Below, piece after piece: positions 39,835-48,566 of a stretch of DNA of 64,000 bases (its first letter is position 1; each line of letters opens with the position of its first letter). This stretch comes from Azospirillum sp. OGB3 (GTDB taxonomy: Bacteria; Pseudomonadota; Alphaproteobacteria; Azospirillales; Azospirillaceae). The stretch is taken from NCBI RefSeq assembly GCF_014192915.1, contig NZ_JACHYN010000002.1, positions 558,001 to 622,000 on the forward strand. The letters run 5' to 3'. Both the position numbers and the translations under genes were made by a program. Under the pieces are notes generated by a model, which did not search any database, was not told where the DNA came from, and saw only the letters and a program-made list of their open reading frames with translations.

Positions 39835-39863
39835 TTGAGGATGCTTCCGTATCGTACTAAAAT
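39835..39863 (+). promoter_or_regulatory. Sigma-70-like promoter upstream of the low-GC gene pair
   Basis: TTGAGG (39835-39840), 17-base spacer, TAAAAT (39858-39863): 4/6 and 5/6 matches to the sigma-70 consensus. Transcription would begin around 39870, after the GTG at 39866, which favours ATG 39908 as the translation start. Confidence 0.5.
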
Positions 39864-39907
39864 TAGTGGTAGACAAGACTGTTTTGATTGAATTTGGATT
39901 AACCAAT

Positions 39908-40234
39908 ATGGGCGCAAAAAAGCCGAAGTCGAAATCACTCGTCGCCAGAAATGCGCAGAGATGGGGGGTTTTCGCTCTAAGGGCAACGCCGGCCGCGGGG
40001 GCCGCCGACCGTATTGAGGACGTGCTGAAAGTCGCGGGGGCCGTTCCAACTGTGTCTCGGATTGCGTCGCCCGAACAACAGCGCAAGGCGAACAAACTCT
40101 TCAGCCACCTCTCCAAGTCGGTCAAAGAGACCGGATGGGAAGTCTACAAGAAGGCCGATAGCCCGCTTCGACAAAAAAGCACAGCCAGTCAGGTCGTTGC
40201 CAGCGCTTCTAAGTTGGCTGAGGGGTCCGGCTGA
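39908..40234 (+). CDS. Hypothetical basic protein in low-GC islet, 108 residues
   Basis: MGAKKPKSKSLVARN... is Lys/Arg/Ala-rich, with predicted helices (IASPEQQRKANKLFSHLSKS) and a Ser/Thr-rich C-terminus. There is no signal peptide. Base composition is lower in GC than surrounding genes, with more A/T-ending codons. It is followed after 26 bases by a second unknown gene of equal character, and preceded by a sigma-70-like promoter. A two-gene accessory module (toxin-antitoxin or other) is possible, but neither protein shows a family motif I recognise. Confidence 0.55.
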   Translation: MGAKKPKSKSLVARNAQRWGVFALRATPAAGAADRIEDVLKVAGAVPTVSRIASPEQQRKANKLFSHLSKSVKETGWEVYKKADSPLRQKSTASQVVASASKLAEGSG

Positions 40235-40260
40235 AGGCTTTGTAAATCAGGCGGCTGAAT

Positions 40261-40611
40261 ATGAAGAAAATCAATATTCCCTTGGCTGGGTCGCGCGCTC
40301 AAATAATTTGCTCACGACTTGTTACGAGAGATTTCCTTTCAGAGCGCGCGAAGATCAATCCTGAAGGCCGAAAGATAATTGAGTATCTTGTTGAGTCTTT
40401 TGATGGTCACCCAGAAAGCAGGAGTGATATTCTTTTTCCGTCTACACCTGTTGGAACCGCTCACGTCCGCTATAAAAGCGGTTACTACATTTTTTTTCAA
40501 CGCTTCAACGCTGCCCAACCGCTCCGATACAAGATCAAGCTTTGGTGGTGCGGAACCTACACGGTCAAATCCGGCAGGCTATTGTTCGACTTTGAAAAAC
40601 TGGATGAGTAA
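40261..40611 (+). CDS. Hypothetical protein in low-GC islet, 116 residues
   Basis: MKKINIPLAGSRAQIICSRL... has a mixed alpha/beta pattern with a beta-rich, aromatic C-terminal half (VRYKSGYYIFFQRFNAAQPL; IKLWWCGTYTVKSGRLLFDF). Codon use is clearly AT-richer than the flanking sppA, indicating horizontal acquisition. It probably shares a transcript with the 108-residue gene. No ribosome site of the usual GGAG form is seen. The fold pattern (basic helical protein followed by a small beta-rich protein) would fit a toxin-antitoxin pair, but I cannot align it to RelE, HigB or other known toxins. Confidence 0.55.
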   Translation: MKKINIPLAGSRAQIICSRLVTRDFLSERAKINPEGRKIIEYLVESFDGHPESRSDILFPSTPVGTAHVRYKSGYYIFFQRFNAAQPLRYKIKLWWCGTYTVKSGRLLFDFEKLDE

Positions 40612-40649
40612 CGGGCGGCCAACAGCCGCTTTGCCGCCCGAACGATGCG

Positions 40650-42401
40650 TCACCGCTCGATGCCCAGCGGCGGCATGCGCGCTTCCACCGCGCCGCCGCG
40701 GGCCGCCTTGACCAGCGGAGCCAGTTCGGCCAACGCCGGGCGCAGCCCGGCCAGCACCGCCACGGCCTCCACCAGATCGCCCTTGCCCGAGGCGAGGTCG
40801 AGGATTTCCCGGATCAGCGGCTTCGGGCGGGGGTAGCCGGTCACGGTGACCGGGGCGTCCGGCTCCAGCTTCGCCGCCTGCTTGGCGAGCGTCAGCGCGG
40901 TGGCGACTCCGCCCAACTCGTCGATCAGCCCGAGATTCTTGGCCTGGGCGCCGGTCCACACGCGGCCCTTGGCGGCGTCCCGCGCCTGCTCGGGGGTGAG
41001 GTGCCGGGCTTCCGCCACGCGGGACAGGAAGGTGGAATAGCTGCTGTCGATGATCGCGTTCAGCCGCTCCTCCCCAGCGGGGCCGAAGGGGCGGAAGGGC
41101 GACCACAGCCCGGCGTTGGGCGCGGTGTCGAGAACGCCCCAATGCACGCCCAGCCGCTCCGACAGGCCGGCCACCGACATCTTGCCGGCGACCACGCCGA
41201 TGGAGCCGGTCACGGTGGCGGGGGAGGCGACGATGCGGTCGGCGGCCAGCGCGATCCAATAGCCGCCGGACGCCGCCGTGCCGCCCATGGTGGCGATCAC
41301 CGGCTTGCCCGATTGGCGGGCCTTCACCAGGGCGCGGCGGATCGTCTCGGACGCGGTCACGCTGCCGCCGCCGCTGTCGATGCGGAACAGGATGGCCTTG
41401 ACGTCGGGATCGTCCACCGCGTCCTCGATGGCCGACACGATCGTTTCCGACCCAGCGGTGACCTCCCCCAGGCCGGGCTTGCCGCTGTCGCCGCCGGTGA
41501 TGGTGCCGGCGGCGTGGATCAGCGCGATGGTCGGGCCGCTGCGGTTGGGCGGGCCGGCGACTTCCAGATACTCCGCCGCCTCCATGGTGTCGGCACCGGG
41601 CACGGCCCCGGCGCGGCGCAGCGCCTCCTCCCGCGCTTCGTCGGCGTAGCCCAGCCGGTCGACCAGCTTGGCGTCCACCGCCTCGCGGTCGATCAGGGGG
41701 GCGCGGTCCATCGCCGCCCTGACGGCGGCGGGAGGGAGGCGGCGGCTCACCGCCACCCCATCGACGATCTGGTTGGTCAGGTCGCCGAGCAGCGACTCCA
41801 TCATCTCGCGGTGGGCGGGCGTGAAGTCGGTGCGCATGACGCTGTCGGCGAGGCTCTTGTACTCCTCGCGCTGGAGGACCTGCGGCTGGATGTCCAGCTT
41901 GTCCAGCGCGCCGCGGGCGAAGGGGATCTGGGCGGACAGGCCGGTCAGGCCGAGCAGGCCCAGTGGCTGCATCCACACCTCGTCGAAGGCGCTGGCCAGC
42001 AGGTAGGAGCGGTTGCCCGCCCCGGTGTCGCCGTAGGATTCGGCGAAGGCGATGGCGAAGCGGCCCGATGCGCGGAACCGCTCCACCGCCGCCCGCAGCT
42101 CCTGCACCTGGGCGAAGCTGGCGCCGTCGCCGCCGAAGCGGGCGAGCACGCCCTTCACCCGCGGGTCGGCGCGCCCCCGCTCCAGCGCGTCCAGCACCTC
42201 CTGGAAGGTCGTCTCGTGGCCGAGGACGCTGCCCAGCCGGTCCACGCTGCCCTCCGCCAGCGGGTCGCGGAGGTCCAGCTCCAGCACCACGGTGTCGGGC
42301 AGGGAGGGCTCATGCCGGACCGCCAGGACGACCCCGGTGACCACGGCGGCCACCACCAGGAAGCCGATGAGGGCGAACAGGCGGACAAAGAACCTCAGCA
42401 T
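40650..42401 (-). CDS. sppA: Signal peptide peptidase SppA, long (67-kDa) type
   Basis: A 583-residue membrane-anchored protease. The N-terminal TM (residues ~4-27) is followed by two Clp-like halves. The general-base Lys is in QREEYKSLADS (K182) and the nucleophile Ser in MGGTAASGGYW (S378), the normal split of the Lys/Ser dyad between halves in the long form. IDSGGGSVTASETI and VTGSIGVVAGK are further family landmarks. It degrades leftover signal peptides in the inner membrane. It is followed on the same strand (upstream in transcription order) by the AhpD-like gene, 28 bases away, so the two may be co-transcribed. Confidence 0.93.
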   Translation of the reverse strand: MLRFFVRLFALIGFLVVAAVVTGVVLAVRHEPSLPDTVVLELDLRDPLAEGSVDRLGSVLGHETTFQEVLDALERGRADPRVKGVLARFGGDGASFAQVQELRAAVERFRASGRFAIAFAESYGDTGAGNRSYLLASAFDEVWMQPLGLLGLTGLSAQIPFARGALDKLDIQPQVLQREEYKSLADSVMRTDFTPAHREMMESLLGDLTNQIVDGVAVSRRLPPAAVRAAMDRAPLIDREAVDAKLVDRLGYADEAREEALRRAGAVPGADTMEAAEYLEVAGPPNRSGPTIALIHAAGTITGGDSGKPGLGEVTAGSETIVSAIEDAVDDPDVKAILFRIDSGGGSVTASETIRRALVKARQSGKPVIATMGGTAASGGYWIALAADRIVASPATVTGSIGVVAGKMSVAGLSERLGVHWGVLDTAPNAGLWSPFRPFGPAGEERLNAIIDSSYSTFLSRVAEARHLTPEQARDAAKGRVWTGAQAKNLGLIDELGGVATALTLAKQAAKLEPDAPVTVTGYPRPKPLIREILDLASGKGDLVEAVAVLAGLRPALAELAPLVKAARGGAVEARMPPLGIER

Positions 42402-42429
42402 CCGGGGGGCTCCGGTGGTTGCGCGGCGT

Positions 42430-43002
42430 TTAGCGGTCCTGCTTGTGGTAGTCGCGGTTCGGCATCATGTCCACCGCCGAGGCGACGCGGTTCGACATGT
42501 TGTAAAAGGCGGCGGTATCGGCGATGTCGAAGATCTCCTCCTCGCCGAAGCCGGCGTCGCGCAGTCCCTGCCGGTCCGGCTCGCCCATGGTCCAGGGCTC
42601 CTTGGTCAGCTTCCACGCGAAATCGAGCATGGCGCGCTGGCGCGGCTCCAGCTTGGCGGCGCGGTAGTTGAAGGCGAGCATCTCGCCCAGCTCCGGGTCG
42701 CCGGACAGCTTGCGCACCGCCTGCCCGTGGGCGACCAGGCAGTAGTAGCAGTGGTTGGCCGAGGACACGACCACGGCGATCATCTCGCGCTCCAGCTTGG
42801 ACAGCCCGCTCTCGCCGACCATCAGCTCGTTGTAGAGCTGGGCAAAGGTGCGCAGCTTCTTCGGGCGCAGGCTGTAGGAGCGCAGCACGTTGGGCACGAA
42901 GCCCAGCTTCTCCTCGCACTTGGCGAAGAGCGCGGCCATGTCCGGGTCGAGGTCGGGCGTCTCGGGAACGGGCAGGGCCATGACGTGATCGGGTTGCGGC
43001 AT
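42430..43002 (-). CDS. AhpD-like peroxidase-related protein (carboxymuconolactone decarboxylase family)
   Basis: A 190-residue CMD/AhpD-fold protein with the redox CxxC-x3-H motif in SSANHCYYCLVAHG, and the pattern LVGExGLSKLEREMIAVVVS before it. Members reduce peroxides through the two cysteines, usually as trimers or hexamers. The C-terminal DIADTAAFYNMSNRVASAVD matches the 'peroxidase-related enzyme' subgroup. GGAGGAGA stands 8 bases before ATG 43002; longer in-frame forms have a low-quality N-terminus. It probably leads a two-gene unit with sppA. Confidence 0.85.
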   Translation of the reverse strand: MPQPDHVMALPVPETPDLDPDMAALFAKCEEKLGFVPNVLRSYSLRPKKLRTFAQLYNELMVGESGLSKLEREMIAVVVSSANHCYYCLVAHGQAVRKLSGDPELGEMLAFNYRAAKLEPRQRAMLDFAWKLTKEPWTMGEPDRQGLRDAGFGEEEIFDIADTAAFYNMSNRVASAVDMMPNRDYHKQDR

Positions 43003-43217
43003 TGCGGTGGTCTCCTCCGGTGGTTGGCGTCGCTGCGGACGATGTTGTTTTGGCCGACAGGGTAGCCGGGCGGCGGCGCTTCGCAAAGCCCCACCTCCGG
43101 TCAGGCGGCATGGCGCCTCGCCGCGGGGTTGCAACCCAGCCTTTCGTGCGTTGTTCCTCGCCAAGGACCGTCGCCCATGCGAAGACTTGACCCCGTCGCA
43201 ACGCAGTGGTCCCAGCG

Positions 43218-44312
43218 ATGAACGATCCGGGTGCCAAGGGCGCGCCCAGGCTCGGCCTCCTTTCGGTGCTGGTGGTCGAGGACAGCGCCTTCATCCGCAA
43301 CGTGCTGAGCGCCACCCTGCGCGCCATCGGGGTCGGCGCGGTGCACGCCGAGTCCGACGGAGCCGAGGCCATCCGCTTCCTGGAGGAGCGGCGGGCCGCC
43401 CTGCCGCCCGGCACGGCGCCGGTGGACGTGATCATCACCGATCTGGTGATGCCGGAGGTGGACGGGCTGACGCTGCTGCGCTGGCTGCGCTTCAGCCCGC
43501 GGTCGCCGGACCGCTTCCTGCCCCTGCTGATGCTGTCCGGCGCCGCCGACCGCCAGTATGTGGAGCAGGCGCGCGACCTGGGCGCCACCGACTTCATCGC
43601 CAAGCCCTTTTCCGCCGCCATCATCGCCGGTCGCCTGCTGGCCGCCATCGCACGGCCGCGGCGCTTCGTGCTCGCCAAGGGCTATTTCGGGCCGGACCGG
43701 CGGCGGACGCAACGGCCCGTGGCCATGGACTGCCGGATGACTGGGCCCGCTGAAATCCTGGTGGTGCACAGCAAGTCCAAGGCGGTGGGCATCGACCGCT
43801 TCCCCGTCGTGCATTTCGATCTGCCCAACCGGCTGGGCGCCAAGATGGGCATCGCGCCGAAGGCCCCCGTGTCGAGCCTGCCCGACGAGGTGCTGGCGGC
43901 GGCGGAGGCGGAGATCCAGAACCGGGCCGGCGATTACGCGACCTGGATCGCCGGGGAGGTGGACGAACTGGCCCGCCGCGTCGACCGGCTGGGCGCGGAC
44001 GCCGCCGCGGTCCCGGTGCTGATGGCGCGGATCAACCGCTCCGCCCACGAGATGCGCGGGCAGGGCGGCATCTTCGGTTATCCGCTGATCACCCGGATCG
44101 CCAAGTCGCTCTACGAGGCGACGCAGGGCGGCTTTTCCGCCGTCACCGGCAACGAGCGCCTGCTGCTGAAGGCCCATGTGGACGCCATCAAGGCGGTGAT
44201 GGGCGGGCGGATCAGCGGCGACGGCGGGACGACCGGCCGGCGGCTTCTGGCCTCGCTGGACCGCGCCAAGAAAAAGTACGCCAAGCCGGAGGGCGAGGGC
44301 GATCCGGCCTGA
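43218..44312 (+). CDS. Receiver-HPt protein, 364 residues
   Basis: An N-terminal receiver domain (VLVVEDSAFIRNVL; acceptor D75 in VIITDLVMPEVDG; Lys in FIAKPFSA), an unrecognised middle of about 130 residues, and an HPt-like C-terminal helix with SAHEMRGQGGIFGYPLI (H277). It could shuttle phosphate between a kinase and another receiver. No kinase is adjacent; the nearest candidates in the window are the hybrid kinase at 33-36 kb and the CheB-CheR-PAS protein. ATG 43218 is preferred to the GTG 12 bases upstream. It has no DNA-binding or enzymatic output domain. Confidence 0.78.
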   Translation: MNDPGAKGAPRLGLLSVLVVEDSAFIRNVLSATLRAIGVGAVHAESDGAEAIRFLEERRAALPPGTAPVDVIITDLVMPEVDGLTLLRWLRFSPRSPDRFLPLLMLSGAADRQYVEQARDLGATDFIAKPFSAAIIAGRLLAAIARPRRFVLAKGYFGPDRRRTQRPVAMDCRMTGPAEILVVHSKSKAVGIDRFPVVHFDLPNRLGAKMGIAPKAPVSSLPDEVLAAAEAEIQNRAGDYATWIAGEVDELARRVDRLGADAAAVPVLMARINRSAHEMRGQGGIFGYPLITRIAKSLYEATQGGFSAVTGNERLLLKAHVDAIKAVMGGRISGDGGTTGRRLLASLDRAKKKYAKPEGEGDPA

Positions 44313-44337
44313 GCGCCGTTTCTGTTTCCAGTGGGGT

Positions 44338-44907
44338 CTATTTCCAGCGAATTCCCGCCTCGCGGCGGATCTCCTCCATGCGCTCCAGCGCCGGCTTGAA
44401 GCCGGTCAGGGAAAAGCGCACCTCGGCCTTGCCGCCCGCCGGGGCGGAGCCGACGGCGGAAACCTCCTTGCCGGGAGCCAGCCGCTCGACCAGCTTGGCG
44501 TTGGTCTCCGGATCGACCACCGCGCAGGTGTTGGTCTCCCATTCGAAGCGCTCGCACGGGTATTCGGGGCGGAACAGCGCCCGGTCCACCCAGACGCGGA
44601 CGATCTTCGACAGGTCCATCGTCTGCTCGTCCAGCCGGAAGCGCAGCCCCTCCAGCCAGCGCTCGCTGGAGCGCAGCCAGACGAGGCGCGACCGCCGGTC
44701 GCTGCCGGGGCGGGACAGCAGCTCGCATTCGACGCGGCGCGGCTCGCTCCAGACCTGGCAGTAGAGTCGCCAGTCCTTGAAGGTCTCCGCATGCTCGCGG
44801 TAGGCCGGGGATTGGGCGGTGGCGGGGAGGGCGGCGACCAGCAGAACCCCCGCGATCACGGCGCCACGCCACGCACCCGTCCTGCGTCCCGGTCCCCGCA
44901 TCGGCAT
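44338..44907 (-). CDS. IalB-like periplasmic protein
   Basis: A 189-residue precursor with signal peptide (AVIAGVLLVAALPATA-QSP). The mature part has FKDWRLYCQVW...VECELL near the start and FSLTGFKPALERM at the end, the pattern of 'invasion-associated locus B' family proteins. Cysteines: YCQV, VECE, YPCE, NTCA. IalB-type proteins are widespread in non-pathogenic alphaproteobacteria, and their function is unclear. Its ATG overlaps the aroC stop (TGATG), so it is translationally coupled to aroC. Confidence 0.65.
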   Translation of the reverse strand: MPMRGPGRRTGAWRGAVIAGVLLVAALPATAQSPAYREHAETFKDWRLYCQVWSEPRRVECELLSRPGSDRRSRLVWLRSSERWLEGLRFRLDEQTMDLSKIVRVWVDRALFRPEYPCERFEWETNTCAVVDPETNAKLVERLAPGKEVSAVGSAPAGGKAEVRFSLTGFKPALERMEEIRREAGIRWK

Positions 44908-45998
44908 CAGCCCCGCGCGTAGGCGCGGTGGCGCAGCAGATGGTCGGCCAGAACGCAGGCCATCATCGCCTCGCCGACTGGAACGGCCCGGATGCCGACG
45001 CAGGGGTCGTGACGGCCCTTGGTCAGGATGTCGGTGTCCTTGCCCTGCAGATCGACCGTCTGGCGCGGGGTGAGGATGGAGCTGGTCGGCTTTACCGCGA
45101 AGCGCACCACGACGTCCTGTCCGGTGGAGATGCCGCCGAGGATGCCGCCGGCGAGGTTGGACCGGAACTCCGGCTCGCCATATCCATCTTCGGTGGCTGG
45201 CCCGGCGCGCATCTCGTCGGCGTTCTGCTCACCGGTCAGGGTGGCGGCCTCGAAGCCGTTGCCGATCTCCACGCCCTTGACAGCGTTGATGGTCATCATG
45301 GCGCGGGCGAGATCGCCGTCCAGCTTGTCGTAGAGCGGGTCGCCGAGCCCGGCGGGCAGGCCGGAGGCCACGACCTCGACCACCGCGCCGATGGAGGAGC
45401 CGCTCTTGCGGATGCCGTCCAGATAGTCGGCCCATTCGGCGGCGGCCTGCGGGTCGGGGCAGAAGAAGGGGTTGTTGTCGACCTCCGCCCAATCCCAGCG
45501 GCTGCGGTCCACCTTGTGCGGGCCGATCTGCACCAGCGCGCCGCGAACGGTCACGCCGTCGCCCAGCACCTTGCGCGCCACCGCGCCCGCCGCCACGCGG
45601 CAGGCCGTCTCGCGCGCCGAGGAGCGCCCGCCGCCGCGGTAGTCGCGGATGCCGTACTTTTTCCAATAGGTGTAGTCGGCGTGGCCGGGCCGGAACTTGG
45701 CAGCGATCTCGCTGTAGTCCTTGGAGCGCTGATCTGTGTTCTCGATCATCAGCGAGAGCGGCGTGCCGGTGGTCTGGCCTTCGAAGACGCCCGACAGGAT
45801 CTTGATCTGATCCGGCTCCTGGCGCTGGGTGGTGTAGCGCGACTGGCCGGGGCGGCGCTTGTCGAGCCAGGGCTGGATGTCCGCCTCGGTCAGGGAGAGC
45901 AGCGACGGGCAACCGTCCACCACCACGCCGATCGCCGGCCCATGGCTTTCGCCCCAAGTGGTGAAGCGGAAAAGCGTTCCGAAGCTGTTGCCGGCCAT
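44907..45998 (-). CDS. aroC: Chorismate synthase
   Basis: A 363-residue enzyme converting 5-enolpyruvylshikimate-3-phosphate to chorismate with reduced FMN, the last step of the shikimate pathway. All three family signatures are visible: [16 protein letters not shown] near the N-terminus, [20 protein letters not shown], and [30 protein letters not shown] lies near the end. Length is normal. ATG 45998 gives the conserved [10 protein letters not shown] start; a GGAG lies about 10 bases upstream. It shares its transcript with the IalB-like gene. Confidence 0.97.
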   Translation of the reverse strand: MAGNSFGTLFRFTTWGESHGPAIGVVVDGCPSLLSLTEADIQPWLDKRRPGQSRYTTQRQEPDQIKILSGVFEGQTTGTPLSLMIENTDQRSKDYSEIAAKFRPGHADYTYWKKYGIRDYRGGGRSSARETACRVAAGAVARKVLGDGVTVRGALVQIGPHKVDRSRWDWAEVDNNPFFCPDPQAAAEWADYLDGIRKSGSSIGAVVEVVASGLPAGLGDPLYDKLDGDLARAMMTINAVKGVEIGNGFEAATLTGEQNADEMRAGPATEDGYGEPEFRSNLAGGILGGISTGQDVVVRFAVKPTSSILTPRQTVDLQGKDTDILTKGRHDPCVGIRAVPVGEAMMACVLADHLLRHRAYARG

Positions 45999-46131
45999 GG
46001 CGAGGACTCCCGATGCGACACGATCTGTCCGCACGACGTGCGGTGGAGCGCGTTTCTTGCGGCGTTTCCGCCAGCGCGTCAAGCACGAGGGTCGAGAATC
46101 GGCGATATCAACGAAGGATCATGGGGTGTCA

Positions 46132-46164
46132 GCGGGCGCTCCGGGTGAAGCCGGAGGCGCCCGC
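46132..46164 (-). terminator. Hairpin downstream of fabI
   Basis: A 13-bp stem with one bulged base (46132-46144 with 46151-46164), loop GTGAAG, no T-run. It separates fabI from aroC on the minus strand. Confidence 0.5.
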
Positions 46165-46185
46165 CAAGCGGTCACTTGGAAGCCG

Positions 46186-47034
46186 TCACTCCGCCTTGCC
46201 GGAGCCGCCCAGCGATCCCAGGAGCTGCGACACCTCGGCCGCCGCGTCCACCGCGACCATGCCGACGGTGTGGTAGCCGGAGTCGACGTGCATCACCTCG
46301 CCGGTCACGCCGGTGCCGAGGTCGCTCAGCAGGAACAGGCCGGCGCCACCGACCTCGCCGATGGTGACGTTGCGCTTCAGCGGGGCGTTCAGCTCGTTCC
46401 ACTTCAGGATGTAGCGGAAGTCGCCGATGCCGCTGGCGGCCAGCGTCTTGATCGGGCCGGCGGAGATGGCATTGACGCGGATGTTCCGACCGCCCAAATC
46501 GACGGCAAGGTAACGCACGCTCGCCTCCAGCGCGGCCTTGGCGACGCCCATCACATTGTAGTGGGGCATCACGCGCTCGGCGCCGTAGTAGGAGAGGGTG
46601 AGCAGGCTGCCGCCATCCTTCATCAGCGGAACGGCGCGCTGCGCCACTGCGGTGAAGGAGTAGCAGGAGATGTCCATGGTGCGCAGGAAGTTGGCCCGCG
46701 TCGTGTCGAGATAGAGGCCGTCCAGCTCGTTCTTGTCGGAAAAAGCGATCGCATGAACCAGGAAGTCCAGCTTTCCCCATTCCTTCTCGATGGCGGCGAA
46801 GGTCGCGTCGACGCTGGCCTCGTCGGTGACGTCGCAGGGCAGCAGCAGCGGGGCCTTGACCTGCTCGGCCAGCGGCTTCACACGCTTCAGCAGCGCGTCA
46901 CCCTGATAGGTGAAGGCCAGCTCGGCGCCGTGCTGCGCCAGCGTGGAGGCAATTCCCCAGGCGATCGAACGATCGTTCGCCACGCCCATGATCAGGCCGC
47001 GCTTGCCGTCCATGAGCGGCTTCGGGTTGGACAT
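46186..47034 (-). CDS. fabI: Enoyl-[acyl-carrier-protein] reductase (NADH)
   Basis: A 282-residue short-chain dehydrogenase type enzyme for the last reduction in each fatty-acid elongation cycle. Hallmarks: GLIMGVANDRSIAWGIA (FabI-specific cofactor loop), and Y159-x6-K166 in YYGAERVMPHYNVMGVAKAA. AISAGPIKTLAASGIGDF is the substrate-loop region, a site of triclosan/diazaborine action in the family. ATG 47034 has GAGG 6 bases upstream; an alternative start 15 bases upstream has none. It is divergent from the YihY gene. Confidence 0.96.
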   Translation of the reverse strand: MSNPKPLMDGKRGLIMGVANDRSIAWGIASTLAQHGAELAFTYQGDALLKRVKPLAEQVKAPLLLPCDVTDEASVDATFAAIEKEWGKLDFLVHAIAFSDKNELDGLYLDTTRANFLRTMDISCYSFTAVAQRAVPLMKDGGSLLTLSYYGAERVMPHYNVMGVAKAALEASVRYLAVDLGGRNIRVNAISAGPIKTLAASGIGDFRYILKWNELNAPLKRNVTIGEVGGAGLFLLSDLGTGVTGEVMHVDSGYHTVGMVAVDAAAEVSQLLGSLGGSGKAE

Positions 47035-47125
47035 CCGTACCTCGTGCATCCAGAGTATGCTTTGAAAAGTGGGCCGCATCCTACACGAAAGGCCGGCCCG
47101 GTCAAACCAAGGCGGGAGGCGTCCT

Positions 47126-48547
47126 GTGGCTGAAACCGAAGGCACGTCGAAAGGGGCCTGGAACCCCTTTGTGCGCGTTCGGGAAATCGGCGGCTTCATC
47201 GCCTATTCCTCCATGCGCTTTTACAACGACAACTGTTTCCAGACCGCGGCCTCGCTGACCTACACCTCGCTGCTGGCGCTGGTGCCGCTGATGACCATCG
47301 GCTTCGCGATCTTTTCCGCCTTTCCCGCCTTCAACGCGCTGCAGTCGCGCATCCAGACGCTGCTGTTCAAGAATCTCGTGCCGGAGAACAGCGACGCCAT
47401 CTTGCAGTATCTGGCGGCTTTCATGGCCAACGCCGGGCAGATGCCGGTGTTCGGCATCGTCGGGCTGGCGATGTCCGCCGTTCTGCTGATCTGGACCATC
47501 GAGGGGTCCTTCGCCACCGTCTGGCGGGTGCGTGAGCCGCGCTCCTACGTCACCCGCATCCTGTCCTTCTGGGCGGTGGTGTCGCTGAGCCCGCTGTTCG
47601 CCGGCGCCAGCCTGTCGCTGTCCAGCACGTTGTGGGCGGTGCTCCAGTTCGCCCATCTGGAGGGCTTCGCCGACCCGTTGGTGGGGATCGGGGCGATCCT
47701 GCCCTTCATGCTGCAGCTCGTCGGCTGCACGCTGCTCTACGTCATCATCCCGAACCGGGACGTCGGCTGGATGGACGCCGCCTGCGGTGGGGCGGTCGCC
47801 TCGCTGCTGCTGGAGACGTCCAAGGCCGGCTTTGCCATGTACATGAAGGAGTTCCCGGCCTACCAGACGATCTACGGCGCGCTGGCGACCGTGCCGATCT
47901 TCCTGTTCTGGCTCTACATCGCCTGGTCCACCGTGCTGTTCGGCGCGGTCATCACCGCCTCGCTGCCCGAATGGCGGGCCGGCAAGATCACCCGCGGCGG
48001 GCCGGAGGGGCTTCTGCCCGCCCAGCGGCTGGGCTTGGCGCTGGCCGTCCTTCACGAGCTTTTGGAGGGCACGCGGCTCGGCGTCGGCCTGCGGCGGCGG
48101 ACGCTGGTCGGGCGCGTGCCGGTGGGCACGGTGCTGATCGACGGCATCCTGGAGCAGCTTCGCGACGCCCATTGGGTGGCCCACACCACGCACAACGCCT
48201 GGGTCGTCACCCGCGACCTCAGCGAGGCCACGCTCTACGACCTGATGAAGGCGTTGGGCATCGGCCTGCGCGGCTCCGTCCGGGGGTTGGGCGGGCTGGA
48301 GCTGCCCTGGCAGGACCGCACGGCCCAGCTTCTGGAGCAGGCGGAGCGGACCCAGGAGGACATCCTCGGCGTGGCGATCAAGGACCTGCTGTCCGACCGG
48401 CCGCTGGAGGCGGGACCGCTTGAAACGGGGCCGCGGGAAGCGGAGCCGCAGGTCTCCGGAACCCAGCTCTCCGGAACGCAGGTTTCCGGAACCGCGGCGG
48501 GGGAGGGCTCCGGCGCGGTGCCGCTGCGCGCGAAGCGCTGGCCCTGA
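47126..48547 (+). CDS. YihY/BrkB-family inner membrane protein with a repeat tail
   Basis: A 473-residue protein. The first ~300 residues are the YihY/virulence factor BrkB membrane domain, about six helices, with CFQTAASLTYTSLLALVPLM, WTIEGSFATVWRV and YQTIYGALATVPIFLFWLYI. A cytoplasmic C-terminal domain of ~150 residues follows (LGLALAVLHELLEGTRLGVG...). The tail carries three QxSGT repeats encoded by a 15-bp tandem repeat. The family was once misassigned as RNase BN; its real function is unknown. GTG 47126 has GGGAGG 7 bases upstream. Confidence 0.85.
   Translation: MAETEGTSKGAWNPFVRVREIGGFIAYSSMRFYNDNCFQTAASLTYTSLLALVPLMTIGFAIFSAFPAFNALQSRIQTLLFKNLVPENSDAILQYLAAFMANAGQMPVFGIVGLAMSAVLLIWTIEGSFATVWRVREPRSYVTRILSFWAVVSLSPLFAGASLSLSSTLWAVLQFAHLEGFADPLVGIGAILPFMLQLVGCTLLYVIIPNRDVGWMDAACGGAVASLLLETSKAGFAMYMKEFPAYQTIYGALATVPIFLFWLYIAWSTVLFGAVITASLPEWRAGKITRGGPEGLLPAQRLGLALAVLHELLEGTRLGVGLRRRTLVGRVPVGTVLIDGILEQLRDAHWVAHTTHNAWVVTRDLSEATLYDLMKALGIGLRGSVRGLGGLELPWQDRTAQLLEQAERTQEDILGVAIKDLLSDRPLEAGPLETGPREAEPQVSGTQLSGTQVSGTAAGEGSGAVPLRAKRWP
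48449..48493 (+). repeat. 15-bp tandem repeat, three units, in the YihY gene tail
   Basis: Units CAGGTCTCCGGAACC, CAGCTCTCCGGAACG and CAGGTTTCCGGAACC, in codon phase, encode QVSGT-QLSGT-QVSGT. Confidence 0.85.
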
Positions 48548-48566
48548 ACGCGCGCCCTGCGAACGC

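Noticed and set aside
43133..43157. GGAAC-N16-GGTT on the minus strand upstream of the AhpD-like gene
   Set aside because: The -10 half differs from CGTT at its first base and the site is about 130 bases from the start; too weak to call.
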